Assembly (NCBI GenBank): GCA_963995505.1 | Contig: OZ023185.1 | Location: 14,891,691-14,955,690 of the forward strand | Length of the DNA: 64,000 nt | DNA from: Hypericum androsaemum | Taxonomy: Eukaryota; Streptophyta; Magnoliopsida; Malpighiales; Hypericaceae | Direction: 5' to 3' | Shown here: positions 11,665 through 24,058 of the stretch, one piece after another | How the letters are laid out: the number at the start of each line of letters is the position of its first letter | How positions within the stretch are numbered: position 1 is the first letter of the stretch | Notes under the pieces: model-generated | What the model saw: the letters and a program-made list of their open reading frames with translations, nothing else | Told to the model about the DNA's origin: nothing | Databases searched by the model: none | Translations under genes and position numbers: made by a program

Positions 11665-12879
11665 TGTTGGAGAATTGGTTTATTAACCAAGGAAGAGATG
11701 GCCCAATACAAGTGAGTGTATTGGGCTTTGGCCCAAATATTTAATTAGAGGGAGAATCCTAATTAAATATAATAACTAAGTAATTAGTGGGCAACTTTGA
11801 GCTAATTTAATTGAAGGTCACACCAATTGATTTTGGGTGTTTGTGAGATCAATACGAAGCTCGTTGATAGAGCTTCGTAACGATATATAACACTTGCGAA
11901 AATCCAATTCTCGGGGTGAATGAAAATTGGCTTTAAAGTGGTATGGTTGTTATTAAAATAAGCACAATCCCACATTGGTTAGCGCACCATGCTGAGACAA
12001 GTTTATAAGGGACTAGAAGTCTAGCATGGGTAAACTGGTAGAGAAGGGAGAGGCTTCTCGCGCCGTCCGTCCGTCCGTCCGTCCGGCCCGGCTCGGCTCG
12101 GCACGCACGCACGCGCGCGCGCGCCCTGCCCCGCCCCGCCCCGTCCCGGACCGGGCCGGGCTCGGGTTGCGGGATTGTGGGAATTGTTCCAGGGCCTTAT
12201 CTTTTTAGAACTGGGCCGGACCTGTTGAAGCGATTCTGGGCTCTAAGTCTGTTGGGCTTAAGCTTGTACAAGCCCATCTTCTGGATCCTTCTTCTCCTTC
12301 CAGAAAGTGTCTCTTTGAATTCAAAAAAAACGTGGGATTTGAATTCAGAGGTAACAGCCAATATAAATGAGGGGCAATCATGGCTCTTGTAACAGCAAAG
12401 TTATGAGGGGTATTCATGGCTGCCATTCATTTCGGATTTGGAGGTAGGAGGTCCTTGGCTACCTATAAAAGGAGCCCTCCTCCCTCATTCCAAATCCTCC
12501 CAGCTCTCACTCTTCCTTGAGCTCTCTACTTCTCCCTCCATAGCATAGCTTTTCTCTTTCATTTGTGTCGGAGTTCTAAGGCTACGAAAGGTTCGAAAGG
12601 TGTGCTATAGTGCTTCCTATAGTACTCGTGGTTGGGCGTTGTACCTTGGGAGCTCTATTACCCACGGAGGCCTGAAGCATATAGGCGGGTAATAAGAGTT
12701 TAAGGGCACACGGTTAAACTGTGGCCTCGTCCAGGATTCAATCCGAAGTCCTAACTTGAAGACGAAGGAGTTACACACTTACCTACAAGTGTGATCGTGA
12801 GCATCCTCTAAACTCTCTATTTTTATACTTCATATATATACTCGTGTTAAAACTATAGTTTACTAATATTTTACCAACA
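11665..12879 (+). repeat. 5' LTR of the Copia element
   Basis: It starts TGTTGGAGAATTGG and ends TTTTACCAACA. TATA box TATAAAA lies at 12464-12470. At 12062-12150 is a GC-rich microsatellite block of CCGT, GCAC and CG repeats. Confidence 0.95.
12464..12470 (+). promoter_or_regulatory. TATA box of the Copia 5' LTR
   Basis: CCTATAAAAGGAG is the expected U3/R promoter. The same string lies at 18997-19003 in the 3' LTR. Confidence 0.7.
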
Positions 12880-13464
12880 ATCTTAAACTCTTATTATTAT
12901 TGGTAAATTATGGTTACTGTGTATATATAGTCGTAACTAAATTGGAAGTGTTGTTACATTGGTCCACCGTTCTGTCCTGTTTGATTATAATCAGTTTCAT
13001 ATATTCCTATTGTGATCAACTGTTGCTTAGAACATTTCACCGTCGTTCCTAATCGGTTTAAACAGTTGGAAAAGTTTTAATCTGTTTTCGTTACAAGCCT
13101 TTGATTTCGTTGTGTTCATTTGGTGACTTAAATAATAGAGTTAATATACTAATTAACTGTTTTCCTACAGCTTAGCATGTTTCCGCAATATTTTAAATAT
13201 ATTAAATAGTAGAGTATTGATTAACCCTTATCATTAAAACGTTGTTCAGTTATTGCTCCAATAATTTAATAATTAATTACTCATACATCGTTACAAGCAA
13301 TTAGTGCTTACGGGGTTTTAATTTATAATTTCAAGAGCTCACTGCTACACAATTATCATTATAATAAAGTTGGCTTGCTTTTATACCATTGCAAGTAACT
13401 GTTAAAAGTGTTGGATTTTAATCCGTGACTTATCAAAGTTTATCTTTTGGTGATATAGATCATC
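12880..13464 (+). other. Copia leader between 5' LTR and gag
   Basis: A 585-base AT-rich untranslated leader. The bases right after the LTR (ATCTTAAACTCTTATTATT) do not resemble the usual initiator-tRNA-Met primer site TGGTATCAGAGC, so the primer is not identified. Confidence 0.6.
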
Positions 13465-16400
13465 ATGGCTGGAATTAACAACTCTCCCCCACATAACAAC
13501 TCCGGTGCGATGAACACCGCTGATGACAACTTGAACGAGGAGGTTCCTGTTGTGAGGGCTAGCGGCGCTGAGGCCGTTATGCCGGGTCATAGACACCCAA
13601 TGCCACTGCCGTACTCTCATCTTGAGAAACCGGAAAAGTTCAAGAGTGGAAATTTCAAGAGATGGCAACAAAAAATGTTGTTCTACTTGACCGCCTTGAA
13701 CTTTAGCCGGTATGTCAAGGAAGAGAAACCCAAAGAGAATGTGAGTGATCCGCATCAAACCGCGATCCACAGCGCATGGGTACATGAAGATTACCTATGT
13801 CGCAACTATATATTGGGTTCTCTCGACGATTCGCTTTACGGCGTCTACTATACCAAAGAAACGTCTAAGGATCTTTGGGAATCGTTGGAGCACAAATATA
13901 AAGTTGACGACGCCGGTGAAAAGAAATTTGTGGCCGGGCGCTTCCACGACTATCGGATGGTCGATGGAAAAAACGTTGTGGAACAATGCGAAGAATTGCA
14001 ATTGATTTTTCATGATCTTGCAACGGAGGAAATGGCCATCAATGATGCCCTCCAAGTGGCGATGGTAATTGAGAAATTACCACCATCTTGGAAGGACTTC
14101 AAGATGTACCTCAAGCACAAGAGGAAGAAGATGACTCTCGAGGACTTTATCCGAAGGTTGCGCATCGAGCAAGACAACCGAAAAATTGATAAGAAACCAA
14201 GTGGCATGGTTGCTAAGGCCAATGTGGTCGAGACCGGGGGGAGCTCCCGTGGGAACAAGCGGAAACGCTCAAATGATTCCAAGGGAGATGCTCAGAACAA
14301 GAGCTTTACTGGTGCCTGCTTTGTTTGCAACAAGACCGGCCATCGAGCCAAAGACTGCTACAAACGTCTAGCCGCAGAGGGTAAGAAGACGGCAGGACCA
14401 AGCAAGGGCAAGAAGAAGAAGCCCGCCAATGCTAACATTGCGGAGGCTAGCTTGAGCTCCGACCTCGATGAGATGTACCTCACGGCCGTTGTGTCCGAGG
14501 TGAACCTCGTGGGTGGGAACTCGAAGGAATGGTGGGTGGACACGGGGGCTACCTGCCACATTTGTGCCAACAAGTGGATGTTCAAGACCTATCAACCTGT
14601 CGATGATGAGAACTGCTACATGGGAAATTCCGCAGTCTCGAAGGTTGAAGGCAAAGGGACGGTCATGCTGAAGATGACCTCAGGCAAGGAGCTCACCTTG
14701 ACCGATGTGCTGCATGTGCCCGAGATACGGAAGAATCTCATCTCCGGAGTGGTGCTCAATAAGAGGGGCTTTCGGCTCGTGTTTGAGTCTGACAAGGTCA
14801 TCATGTCCAAGGGAGGGATGTTCGTTGGCAAGGGCTACTTGACCAATAATCTTTTTAAGATGAGTGTAATGACTTTAGCTCCAAAGGCAAAGTCTAGTGA
14901 TAAGATTGATGTGGGTGCCGCTAATAAGGCTAGCACGAGCAATAATGTAATGAATGTTGCCGATAAGGCCAATGAGAAAGTGAAGGTTGCTTATTCTCAG
15001 GATTCGTTATATTTATGGCATGGTAGACTAGGTCATGTGAACTATAAGTCTTTGCAAAGGCTAATATCACTTGACCTACTACCAAAGTTTAACATCGATC
15101 ACAAACATAAGTGCGAGACTTGTGTTGAGGCCAAGTACGCCAAAGCATCTTCCCACTCGATTGAGCGAAGCATGGAACCGTTGGATTTAATCCACACTGA
15201 TGTATGTGATTTAAAATACGTACAAACGCGTGGCGGTAAAAATTATTTTATAACTTTTATCGACGATTGTACAAGGTATTGCTATGTCTACTTGATGAGA
15301 AGTAAAGACGAAGCAATAGACATGTTCATTCACTATAAGAATGAAGTTGAGAACCAACTTGGCAAGAAGATCAAAAATCTTCGAAGTGACCGAGGTGGTG
15401 AATATGAATCTCCATTTGCACAAGTTTGTGCCGAGAATGGAATCGTTCATCAAACCACGGCGCCTTATTCTCCCGAGCAAAATGGAATTGCGGAAAGGAA
15501 GAATAGGACGCTTAAGGAAATGATGAATGCGATGCTTATTAGTTCCGGATTACCAAGGAATTTGTGGGGGGAAGCGGTGCTTTCGGCCAACTATGTGCTC
15601 AACAGGGTACCACATAAAAAGTTGGCTAAAACACCTTACGAATTATGGAAAGGTCATGCGCCTAGCTATAAATTCCTAAGGGTTTGGGGATGTCTTGCTA
15701 AGGTTCCGATCCCACCTCCTAAAAGGACAAGGATAGGACCCAAGACGGTGGATTGTGTGTTTATCGGTTATGCACAAGATAGTGCTGCATATCGATTCTT
15801 GGTACACAAGTCAGATAACTCTGATATCCACGTAAATACTATCATAGAAGCTAGGGATGCTTCATTCTTTGAGGAAAACTTTCCTCACAAAGCTCGAACT
15901 GGTGTTGACCGTCAAGTTGACCAAAGTGGAAGCAATGTGGGGGGAGAGGAACCTCAAGATGAAGTTGAAGAGCCTAGGCGTGGGAAAAGGGCTAGAAAAG
16001 AAAAGTCCTTCGGATCAGATTTCCTAACATATCTGTTAGAAAAAGATCCAGTAACCTACAAAGAAGCAATGTCTTCTACAGACTCTGCTCTTTGGAAGGA
16101 AGCGGTGAATAGTGAGATAGAGTCTATCTTACATAATCACACTTAGGAACTAGTAGATCTACCTCCGGGTAGTAAACCACTGGGCCATAAGTGGATCTTC
16201 AAAAAGAAGATGAAGCCTGATGGTACAGTGGATAAGTACAAGGCGAGACTTGTTGTTAAAGGCTACAAGCAAACTGAGGGTGTTGATTATTTTGACACAT
16301 ATGCTCCTGTCTCCAGGAAAACGTCTATTAGGTTAGTCATAGCCTTGGCGGCTTTGTTTAACCTAGAGATCCATCAAATGGATGTGAAGACGGCCTTCCT

Positions 16401-17583
16401 TAATGGAGATTTGGAAGAGGAGATTTACATGGAGCAACCCGAAGGGTTTGTGGTTCCAGGTAAAGAACATAAGGTGTGTAAACTTGTAAAATCCTTGTAT
16501 GGACTAAAACAAGCACCTAAACAATGGCACGAAAAGTTTGATAGTGTAATGCTATCTAACGGGTTTCAGATAAACCAATGTGATAAATGTGTCTATGTGA
16601 AAGGAGATGATAACGACTATGTGATAGTTTGTCTCTACGTAGATGACATGTTGATCGTGGGTAATAATGATAATATCAAAATTACCAAGAAAATGTTGTC
16701 ACAAAATTTCGACATGAAAGACTTGGGACAAGCTGATGTAATACTTGGGATGAAAATCACCAAGACTTCAGAAGGTTACGCGCTTTCCCAAGGTCACTAT
16801 GTCGAAAAGATACTTGACAAATTCGATAAGGATAGCAATGTAATTGCGAGAACTCCTATGGAAGTGGTGTCGAGTCTCTGCAAGAATCGCGGAGAGAGTG
16901 TGAGACAACTAGAATATTCTAGAGTTATAGGCAGTCTAATGTACCTCATGGACTGTACTAGACCAGATATTGCAAACTCGGTTAACAGATTATCGAGATA
17001 TACGAGTAATCCCAATTATGTACATTGGAAAGCGATAGTTAGAGTCCTTAGATACCTAAGGTACACTGCTAACTATGGATTACACTATACGAGACATCCA
17101 GCCGTTCTGGAAGGGTATTCAGATGCGAACTGGATCTCGGACTCCAAGAATATAAAATCCACCAGTGGATACATATTTACTTTTGGAGGAGCAGCGGTCT
17201 CGTGGAGATCATGCAAACAAACTTGCATTGCTAGATCAACTATGGAATCAGAATTCATAGCATTGGATCTAGCAGCTGAAGAGGCGGATTGGCTCCGTAG
17301 TTTTCTAGAGGACATTCCGATGTGGTCAAAACCAGTGCCTCCCATTAGCGTGCACTGTGATAGTCAATCAGCTATTGGAAGAGCACAAAATAATGTGTAT
17401 AATGGAAAGTCTAGACACATACGTCGTAGACATAAATCCGTGAGAACGTTATTGAGAACGGGTGTGATATCTTTAGACTATGTAAAGTCAAAAGAGAACA
17501 TCGCGGATCCATTAACTAAGGGTCTAACGAGAGACCAAGTTGAGGTATCATCGAGGGGAATGGGATTAAATCCCACGAAATGA
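13465..17583 (+). pseudogene. Copia gag-pol polyprotein with one in-frame stop
   Basis: A reading frame of about 1373 codons is open except for a TAG at 16144-16146, just before the reverse transcriptase; the 5' and 3' parts (13465-16146 and 16210-17583) lie in the same frame. In order I see a gag domain, zinc knuckle CFVCNKTGHRAKDC near 14310, protease active site WWVDTGATCHI near 14530, an integrase with its HHCC zinc region (HGRLGHVNYKSL, then CETCVEAK), catalytic region HTDVCD and RSDRGGEY, reverse transcriptase with [20 protein letters not shown] and [10 protein letters not shown], and RNase H ([16 protein letters not shown] to the end). A G-to-A change in a tryptophan codon would give this stop. 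Whether it is inactive or read through cannot be told. Confidence 0.93.
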
Positions 17584-18182
17584 CCTAAACCCATGATGGC
17601 AACCCAACCTGGATCGTAAATCTCGATCTGCAGGTTCAAAGGGACAACCGAATTGTGTGGCTAGGGTCGAACAAAGCACTCGAGAAATTGAGTTCCTTGC
17701 CTATTCCTATGATGGAAGAGAGATAGACCTGTCCATGTGAAGGTTAAGCTTTAAGCTTTTAATGATCCTTATACTTCGAGTATATATATAAGTGGGGTGT
17801 GGCAGGATACTCCTTATAAGAGATCACCTATTTCGAATGTGAAGGGGCCGCTTCTATGAGATGAGTTAAGGGCTAAATCTCTAGAGCATTCGATGAAGTT
17901 TCCAAGGCAGTCCAGGGCCAAAATGGACAACAACGAAAGAACCAAGTAGTGGTTTGAGAAAGAGTTGTGTGAGTACATTTGTCTTGGTATACATGAAATG
18001 CCGAACAGTTCAAGGCATCGCGTCTACTGGTTGGCGAGTATATCCGAAGGTATTTCACTAAGGAAGGTTCAAGGCTTTCAACCACCTTTCCTGATGCAAC
18101 AAATTCTCGCAGAACTCCAAGTTGCATGTAACATTGGTAGGCTCATATCATATATAAGCCAATTTGCATTCATGTGGGGGAT
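17584..18182 (+). other. Copia 3' untranslated interior and polypurine tract
   Basis: A 599-base stretch with no credible frame. It ends in CATGTGGGGGAT (18171-18182), the polypurine tract, directly before TGTTGG of the 3' LTR. Confidence 0.75.
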
Positions 18183-19412
18183 TGTTGGAGAATTGGTTTA
18201 TTAACCAAGGAAGAGATGGCCCAATACAAGTGAGTGTATTGGGCTTTGGCCCAAATATTTAATTAGAGGGAGAATCCTAATTAAATATAATAACTAAGTA
18301 ATTAGTGGGCAACTTTGAGCTAATTTAATTGAAGGTCAAACCAATTGATTTTGGGTATTTGTGAGATCAATACGAAGCTCGTTGATAGAGCTTCGTAACG
18401 ATATATAACACTTGCAAAAATCCAATTCTCGGGGTGAATGAAAATTGGCTTTAAAGTGGTATGGTTGTTATTAAAATAAGCACAATCCCACATTGGTTAG
18501 CGCACCATGCTGAGACAAGTTTATAAGGGACTAGAAGTCTAGCATGGGTAAACTGGTAGAGAAGGGAGAGGCTTCTCGCGCCGTCCGTCCGTCCGTCCGT
18601 CCGGCCCGGCTCGGCTCGGCACGCACGCACGCGCGCGCGCGCCCCGCCCCGCCCCGTCCCGGACCGGGCCGGGCTCGGGCTCGGGTTGTGGGTTGCGGGT
18701 TTGTGGGAATTGTTCCAGGTTCCAGGGCCTTATCTTTTTAGAACTGGGCCGGACCTGTTGAAGCGATTCTGGGCTCTAAGTCTGTTGGGCTTAAGCTTGT
18801 ACAAGCCCATCTTCTGGATCCTTCTTCTCCTTCCAGAAAGTGTCTCTTTGAATTCAAAAAAAACGTGGGATTTGAATTCAGAGGTAACAGCCAATATAAA
18901 TGAGGGGCAATCATGGCTCTTGTAACAGCAAAGTTATGAGGGGTATTCATGGCTGCCATTGATTTCGGATTTGGAGGTAGGAGGTCCTTGGCTACCTATA
19001 AAAGGAGCCCTCCTCCCTCATTCCAAATCCTCCCAGCTCTCACTCTTCCTTAAGCTCTCTACTTCTCCCTCCATAGCATAGCTTTTCTCTTTCATTTGTG
19101 TCAGAGTTCTAAGGCTACGAAAGGTTCGAAAGGTGTGCTATAGTGCTTCCTATAGTACTCGTGGTTGGGCGTTGTACCTTGGGAGCTCTATTACCCACGG
19201 AGGCCTGAAGCATATAGGCGGGTAATAAGAGTTTAAGGGCACACGGTTAAACTGTGGCCTCGTCCAGGATTCAATCCGAAGTCCTAACTTGAAGACGAAG
19301 GAGTTACACACTTACCTACAAGTGTGATCGTGAGCATCCTCTAAACTCTCTATTTTTATACTTCATATATATACTCGTGTTAAAACTATAGTTTACTAAT
19401 ATTTTACCAACA
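18183..19412 (+). repeat. 3' LTR of the Copia element
   Basis: The 1230-base repeat is 15 bases longer than the 5' LTR, mostly through extra copies of CGGGCT and GGTTCCA in the GC-rich block near 18670-18725. Confidence 0.95.
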
Positions 19413-19560
19413 AATCACATATCAGGTTAGTGCGATCACGTCAATCTTGCTTCAATGTGACAAAAGGTACCTTCAAATTAAAGCATCCTTAATTAGGTTG
19501 TTAGATTTCAGCACATATTACCCCACCGGCCATGTCTTAATCAAGCATTATTGTCGCAAC

Positions 19561-20230
19561 TGTTGGGTATGGAGCCTAAGTCGAGTGGTGGTGTTCGATC
19601 GGGTGCGAGAGGCGTAACACCAGTACACTTGTTATGGGTTTGACCTGAGTCGAAGCGGAGCGAGAGGACAGCTCTGCTGAGGGCCACGGTCGTGGCCCAT
19701 AAACACCACGGTTGTGGCAGATCTCTGTGAGTCGAAGTTGAGATCAAGATGAGGCCACGGTCGTGGCCCCCCCATGCCATGGTCGTGGCTCAAGCTGGCA
19801 GCCCGAAAAAGTCTATTTTCTTAGACAAGTTTGCCCCTCCTTGTGCATTTACTCACCTAGGGTTGGTGCCACTATAAATACCCATTTGCACCATATTGTA
19901 ATGTGTGGTTGCCATTGCCAAAGAGCTCTCCAAGAGAAAAGAGAGAAAAGAGAGAAGAGGAGAGAAAGAGTGAGCCAAAGTGTGGCATCCATTGTAGTGA
20001 CCGAGTGAAGCTCTACATGTGCGTGCGTGTTATAGTAGAATCTCTCCTGGCTTGGATGCCCCCGGACGTAGATCGTTGAGGATCGAACCGGGTAAACAAG
20101 TTTTGTGTCCCTCGTTTTATGCTTTCCTTTGTGTTTGTGGTTCGTGCTTAGTTGCGTTGTGCTTGCTCATGTATTTGTGTATTTCCGTTGCATTGTGTGG
20201 GTCCACGGGAAGTGGGTAATTTTTCCAATA
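19561..20230 (+). mobile_element. Solo LTR with 5-base target duplication
   Basis: The element begins TGTTGGGTATGG and ends TTTTTCCAATA, with GCAAC on both sides (19556-19560, 20231-20235). There is no interior, so two LTRs have recombined. Inside are a TATA box in CACTATAAATACCC near 19872, a U5-like CCCCCGGACGTAGATC near 20059, and several palindromes of the type GGCCACGGTCGTGGCC (19680-19790). A diverged relative lies at 49043-49590. The structure is of Copia type; the lineage is not set. Confidence 0.9.
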
Positions 20231-20280
20231 GCAACAAGAGGCGAAAACTGGATCATTCTCTAATAGAGGCAGGTTCTGCT

Positions 20281-21653
20281 GGGACTAGATTTGGTTCTGG
20301 AGGGTGTATCTCATGACGAACCTGATTTAAAAGTAAAAGGGGCAAAAAAGTAAAAGGGACGCGTGGCTGAGGAGGAAAACGTGCACCGTGGGAAGACACG
20401 TGGCTGAGGAGGGAAACGCGTGACTTTTGTTGGGGGAGGGAAGCGTAACTTTTTGTTTTTATTGGAGGTATAATTTTTTGTTTTAATCAAATAATTTACC
20501 CGATTATATCAAATAGTTTACCCTGTTATATCAAATAATTTACCCCGTTATATCAAATAGTTTACCCCATTATATCAAATAGTTTATCCGGTTATATCAA
20601 ATAGGTTACCCGATTATATCAAATGGTATGTCATGTTAAATAATTAATTTGATAATATTAATTGTGAATTTTTTAGATGAATTTAATTGAACATATGTTT
20701 AAATGGTATACCCGGTTATATCAAATGGTTTACCCCAATTATGTCAAATAGTTTACTCGGTTATATCAAATAGTTTATCCGATTATATTAAATGTTTACC
20801 CCGATTATATCAAATAGTTTACCTAGTTATATCAAATTATTTACCCAGTGCAAACCAATTGATACTAATAAAATAGATCTTTTATCATGACATAACAAAC
20901 CATTTTATCGTAACAGTGTAAACCATTCGAACATAACAGAACAAACTATTTTATCATACCAGTGCAAACCATTTGATCATGACTGAACAAATATTTTTAT
21001 CATGACATAACAAACCATGATGTCGTAATAGTAAAAACTATTTGAACATAAAAGAACAAACCATTTTATCATACCAGTATACTTAAAAATAAAATAACAA
21101 AAAAAAAATCCAACCGCTAATCCTCTTGGCTTTTGCATGTAAGAACCTATTCCAATTTCAATTGAAATTGAACAGGACCGAGACGTCCTTTTCCCCAATG
21201 GTGAACAAGTTCAATCTGGCTACCGTGACTAGAGGATGAATCGTAGCAGTCACGGCGAGAAGTCACCATCAACGAGAGACCCGACACCTCGACTTCTCCC
21301 TTAGGAGCTCGAGATCGATGACCTCCGAAGCTTGAAGATGACAGACACGGCGGGGATAACTCGAGATCGACGCGTAGACTTCCCGCTCCACCACTATCGC
21401 TGGAAGCAGTGATCGTTGAAGTCATCAAGGTTATAGATGATGGAGAGAGAGAGAGCCTGGAAGTAGCTGCCTCCAAAAGCCCTAGGTTGAAATGAGAGGC
21501 AGGAGAATAAGAAATATGAAAAGTACAAAAATATCCCTCTTTAATATTGGCCATCAGATCTTGTACATGATTGAAAAATCCAATCTAATGGCTCCTCTTT
21601 TATCCAGGTTGGTCATCACTCAGTTTACACATCCAAGACCAAATCCAATCCCC
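20281..21653. mobile_element. TIR element with internal 22-base tandem repeats, copy 1
   Basis: The left end GGACTAGATTTGGTTCTGG is the inverse of the right end (CCAAGACCAAATCCAATCC, to about 21653). The interior carries the two repeat blocks below and, on the minus strand at 21147-21554, a coding-like serine-rich frame that may be a captured gene piece. A shorter relative with the same ends and AACCATTGAATC repeats lies at 48171-48530. The flanks GTTCTGCT and GTTCCACT may be a worn duplication. No transposase is seen. Confidence 0.6.
20489..20850 (+). repeat. Minisatellite, unit TATATCAAATAGTTTACCCCGT-like (about 22 bases)
   Basis: The phrase ATATCAAATAGTTTACCC recurs about a dozen times with small changes, interrupted near 20630-20700. 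A second block at about 20885-21075 uses AACAAACCATTTTATC and CAAACCATTTGA phrases. Confidence 0.85.
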
Positions 21654-22353
21654 GTTCCACTTCCGGAATTATCAAAATCTTTTAGTATATTTTAGTGACT
21701 ACATAAATGGAATGAAGTATAAATCTAAGTAGTAAATTAATTTTTCTTAAATATAAATTTTTATACTATTACACTTGTCAAGATTTAAATCTTAGACCTC
21801 TTTAAAATTAATTTATTTATAATTTCATTGTCGTAAGATTATGATGACGACCTGTTTCATCAAAGACAAAATCAACAATGGGGGCCGATAGATTCCTGAC
21901 CAGAAACAAGGAATTTACACTGTGAAGAGTTAAACTTTGACCTCTTTGAATATATTTTTTTCCTGAAATTTTTTTAAATATGTTAACAACTTGTGTAATT
22001 AGTCTAAATATTTTTTGGCAAAGTTAAGGAGAATACTTATAGAATTTGTGTATACCACATGTTATCAAAATATTTATTTGGTCGACTAATTTCGAATTGA
22101 TTAATAACGCATTTCTTTCCATCTGTTTTATTTTTCCTCTTTTCTCAATTGTTTGCATCGTGAAGAATTTGCATTTAGGTCTTGAGGTTCTTCTTGGGTA
22201 GCAATTTAAATCTCCGGATCTTTAATTCGAACAATTAAGTCCATTAAGCCATCACAAACAGACCACCAATGTGGTTGGTAGTTGTGATTTTCTTCTCTAT
22301 ATCATGAGATCCCTAGCTATTTTTTCGTTTCTCTATGTTCTAAGGTGAGCTTC
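21654..22353. other. Gene-free stretch; left end of duplicated unit A from about 22085
   Basis: AT-rich sequence without a credible frame up to 22084. From about 22085 it is the counterpart of 36535-36830 in unit B (shared phrase CTCTATATCATGAGATCCCT and others). Confidence 0.6.
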
Positions 22354-23989
22354 TGTTGAAGTGCAAAAATTGCTTCAAGAGTATGAAGGCTTTGGATCGG
22401 GTCCGGATCGTTGGTTGAGCTTGCTCCCGATCGTCGGCCAGGAAGAGACATGCCCGATCATCAGCCATCTGGGGTATAGGCCGATCGTTGGCCAGCTGGC
22501 GTATAGGCCGATCATCGGCCGGCTTGACCTAGGCCCGATCGTCGGCCATCTAAGATATAGGCCGATCGATGGCCAGCTAGTGTATTGGTCGATCATCGGC
22601 CGGCTTGAACTAGGCCTGATCATCGGCCAACTGACGTATAGGCCAATCGTTGGCCAATACGGCTTAGCTTCGACCATCGCCCATTGGTAGGTCGCCCATA
22701 GATTCTGACTCGTACCTTGGATTAGAGTGATTCTAGTGGCTATAGAGAGCTAAGAGATAGTTCTACAACTTTCTAGTTGATGACTTCTTCTAATTCAGAG
22801 CGGGAGAAGGTCCAAAATCTGTTTGAGCTCGACCCTAGGCTGATCATCGGCCATTGGTAAAATGATCGTATCTTGAGATTCTGACATTGGATTGAGATGT
22901 TTTGAGTTATTGTGCAAAGCCAAGACATAGACCTTCAACTTTTTAGTTTATGACTTTGTCTAATTCGGAGCTAACAAAGGTCCAAAATCCGTTTCAATTA
23001 AGGGCTCGATCGTCGCCCACGTTGGCATAGGGTCGATCGTTGCCCACATCAAGTAAGGGGTCGATCATTGCCCATGTTGGCATAGGGTCGATCGTCACCC
23101 ACCTTAAGTAAAGGCTTGATCATCTCCCACATTGGTATAGGGTCGATCGTCGCCCACCTCAAGTAGGGGCTCGATCGTCGCCCACGTTGGCATAAGGTCG
23201 ATCATCGTCCACCTCAAGTAGAGGCTCGATCGTCGCCACGTTGGCATAGGGTCAATCACCGCCCACCTCAATTAAGGGCTCGATCATTGCCCATGTTGGT
23301 ATAGGGCCAATTGTCGCCCAATTCGTAAGGGCTCGATCGTCGCCCACTTTGGCATAGGGCTGATTGTCGGCTAGCTTGCCTTAGGCTCGATTGTCGGACA
23401 CATGACTTACTTTAGATTGAGTTCGGCTTGGAGGAGGGTTCGATCGTCATCCAAAGAGGCCAAGCCTATTTGTCGGTCTATGGTGATTGGCGGTTCATTA
23501 TTAGTAGAGACCATATCTAGGACGAATTCTTGAAGAAGTTGAGGAGCTCGCGAACTCTCGATGTCCTTGGGTTCGCAAGAGATAAGGATAAGCATTGGAA
23601 ATCTGAGTCGGACAAGGATAAATGTTAGAAATTCGAGTCAGGAAAGAATAAGCATTGGAGGACCGAGTTAGGCGGGGATAATCGTTGGATGGGGATGAAC
23701 ATTGGCGAAGATAAGTCATGAGGTCTTCGAGTTCGGCTACAACAAATTTAGAGGCCAATGCAGTCTACTTTTGTATATAAGCAAAGCAAGGGGCGAGGCA
23801 GAGGATCATTCACAAATCAACCACAAAATACATTATAAGCTTCAGCTTTTTATCAAGTTTAGTCAGTATGTAGGTAGTAGTCCCAGCTTTGGCCACCCTT
23901 TGTTACCCTTAGCGTTTGACCGACCTAGGGACAAGCACTCCGGGCCGTCACGAGATCGATCGACGTTCTCACCATTATTTATCCCAATA
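22354..23989 (+). repeat. 5' LTR of the Tat-like Ty3 element
   Basis: A 1636-base LTR with a TATA-like TATATAAG at 23774-23781. It holds two arrays of GATCGTCGGCCA / GATCGTCGCCCA motifs (22420-22690 and 22998-23400). Open frames on both strands through these arrays are by-products of the repeat unit. Confidence 0.9.
22998..23400 (+). repeat. Minisatellite in LTR, unit about 55 bases with GATCGTCGCCCA
   Basis: The unit alternates GGGTCGATCGTCGCCCACC with CTCAAGTAGGGGCTCGATCG and TTGGCATAGGG; about seven units are seen here and again at 29540-29960. The motif is CpG-rich, and many units have decayed through C-to-T and G-to-A changes (GATTGTTG and similar). Confidence 0.85.
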
Positions 23990-24058
23990 TTTTTTTTGGC
24001 ATGCCTGGTGGGACCTAGGAGGACGTCCGAGAAGGCGGTTTAACCTACTCCAATCAAG

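Larger units (their letters stand above)
11665..19412 (+). mobile_element. Ty1/Copia LTR retrotransposon, nearly intact
   Basis: LTRs at 11665-12879 and 18183-19412 begin TGTTGG and end CCAACA. They are flanked by the identical 5-base target duplication AATCA (11660-11664 and 19413-19417). The interior carries a gag-pol frame (13465-17583) in the Copia order gag, protease, integrase, reverse transcriptase, RNase H, then a polypurine tract next to the right LTR. The two LTRs differ by about ten substitutions plus length changes in a GC-rich block, so the insertion is young. Confidence 0.97.

Noticed and set aside
12026..12208. Arg/Ala/Pro-rich frame in the Copia LTR (and 18544-18741)
   Set aside because: Product of GC-rich microsatellites inside LTRs; no gene.
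20489..20850. CRISPR-like array of regular repeats
   Set aside because: Units are contiguous degenerate 22-base repeats without unique spacers, in a plant transposon.
22361..22690. Open frames on both strands through the GATCGTCGG repeat array
   Set aside because: The repeat unit lacks stop codons in several frames, so long frames arise by themselves; they lie inside an LTR.
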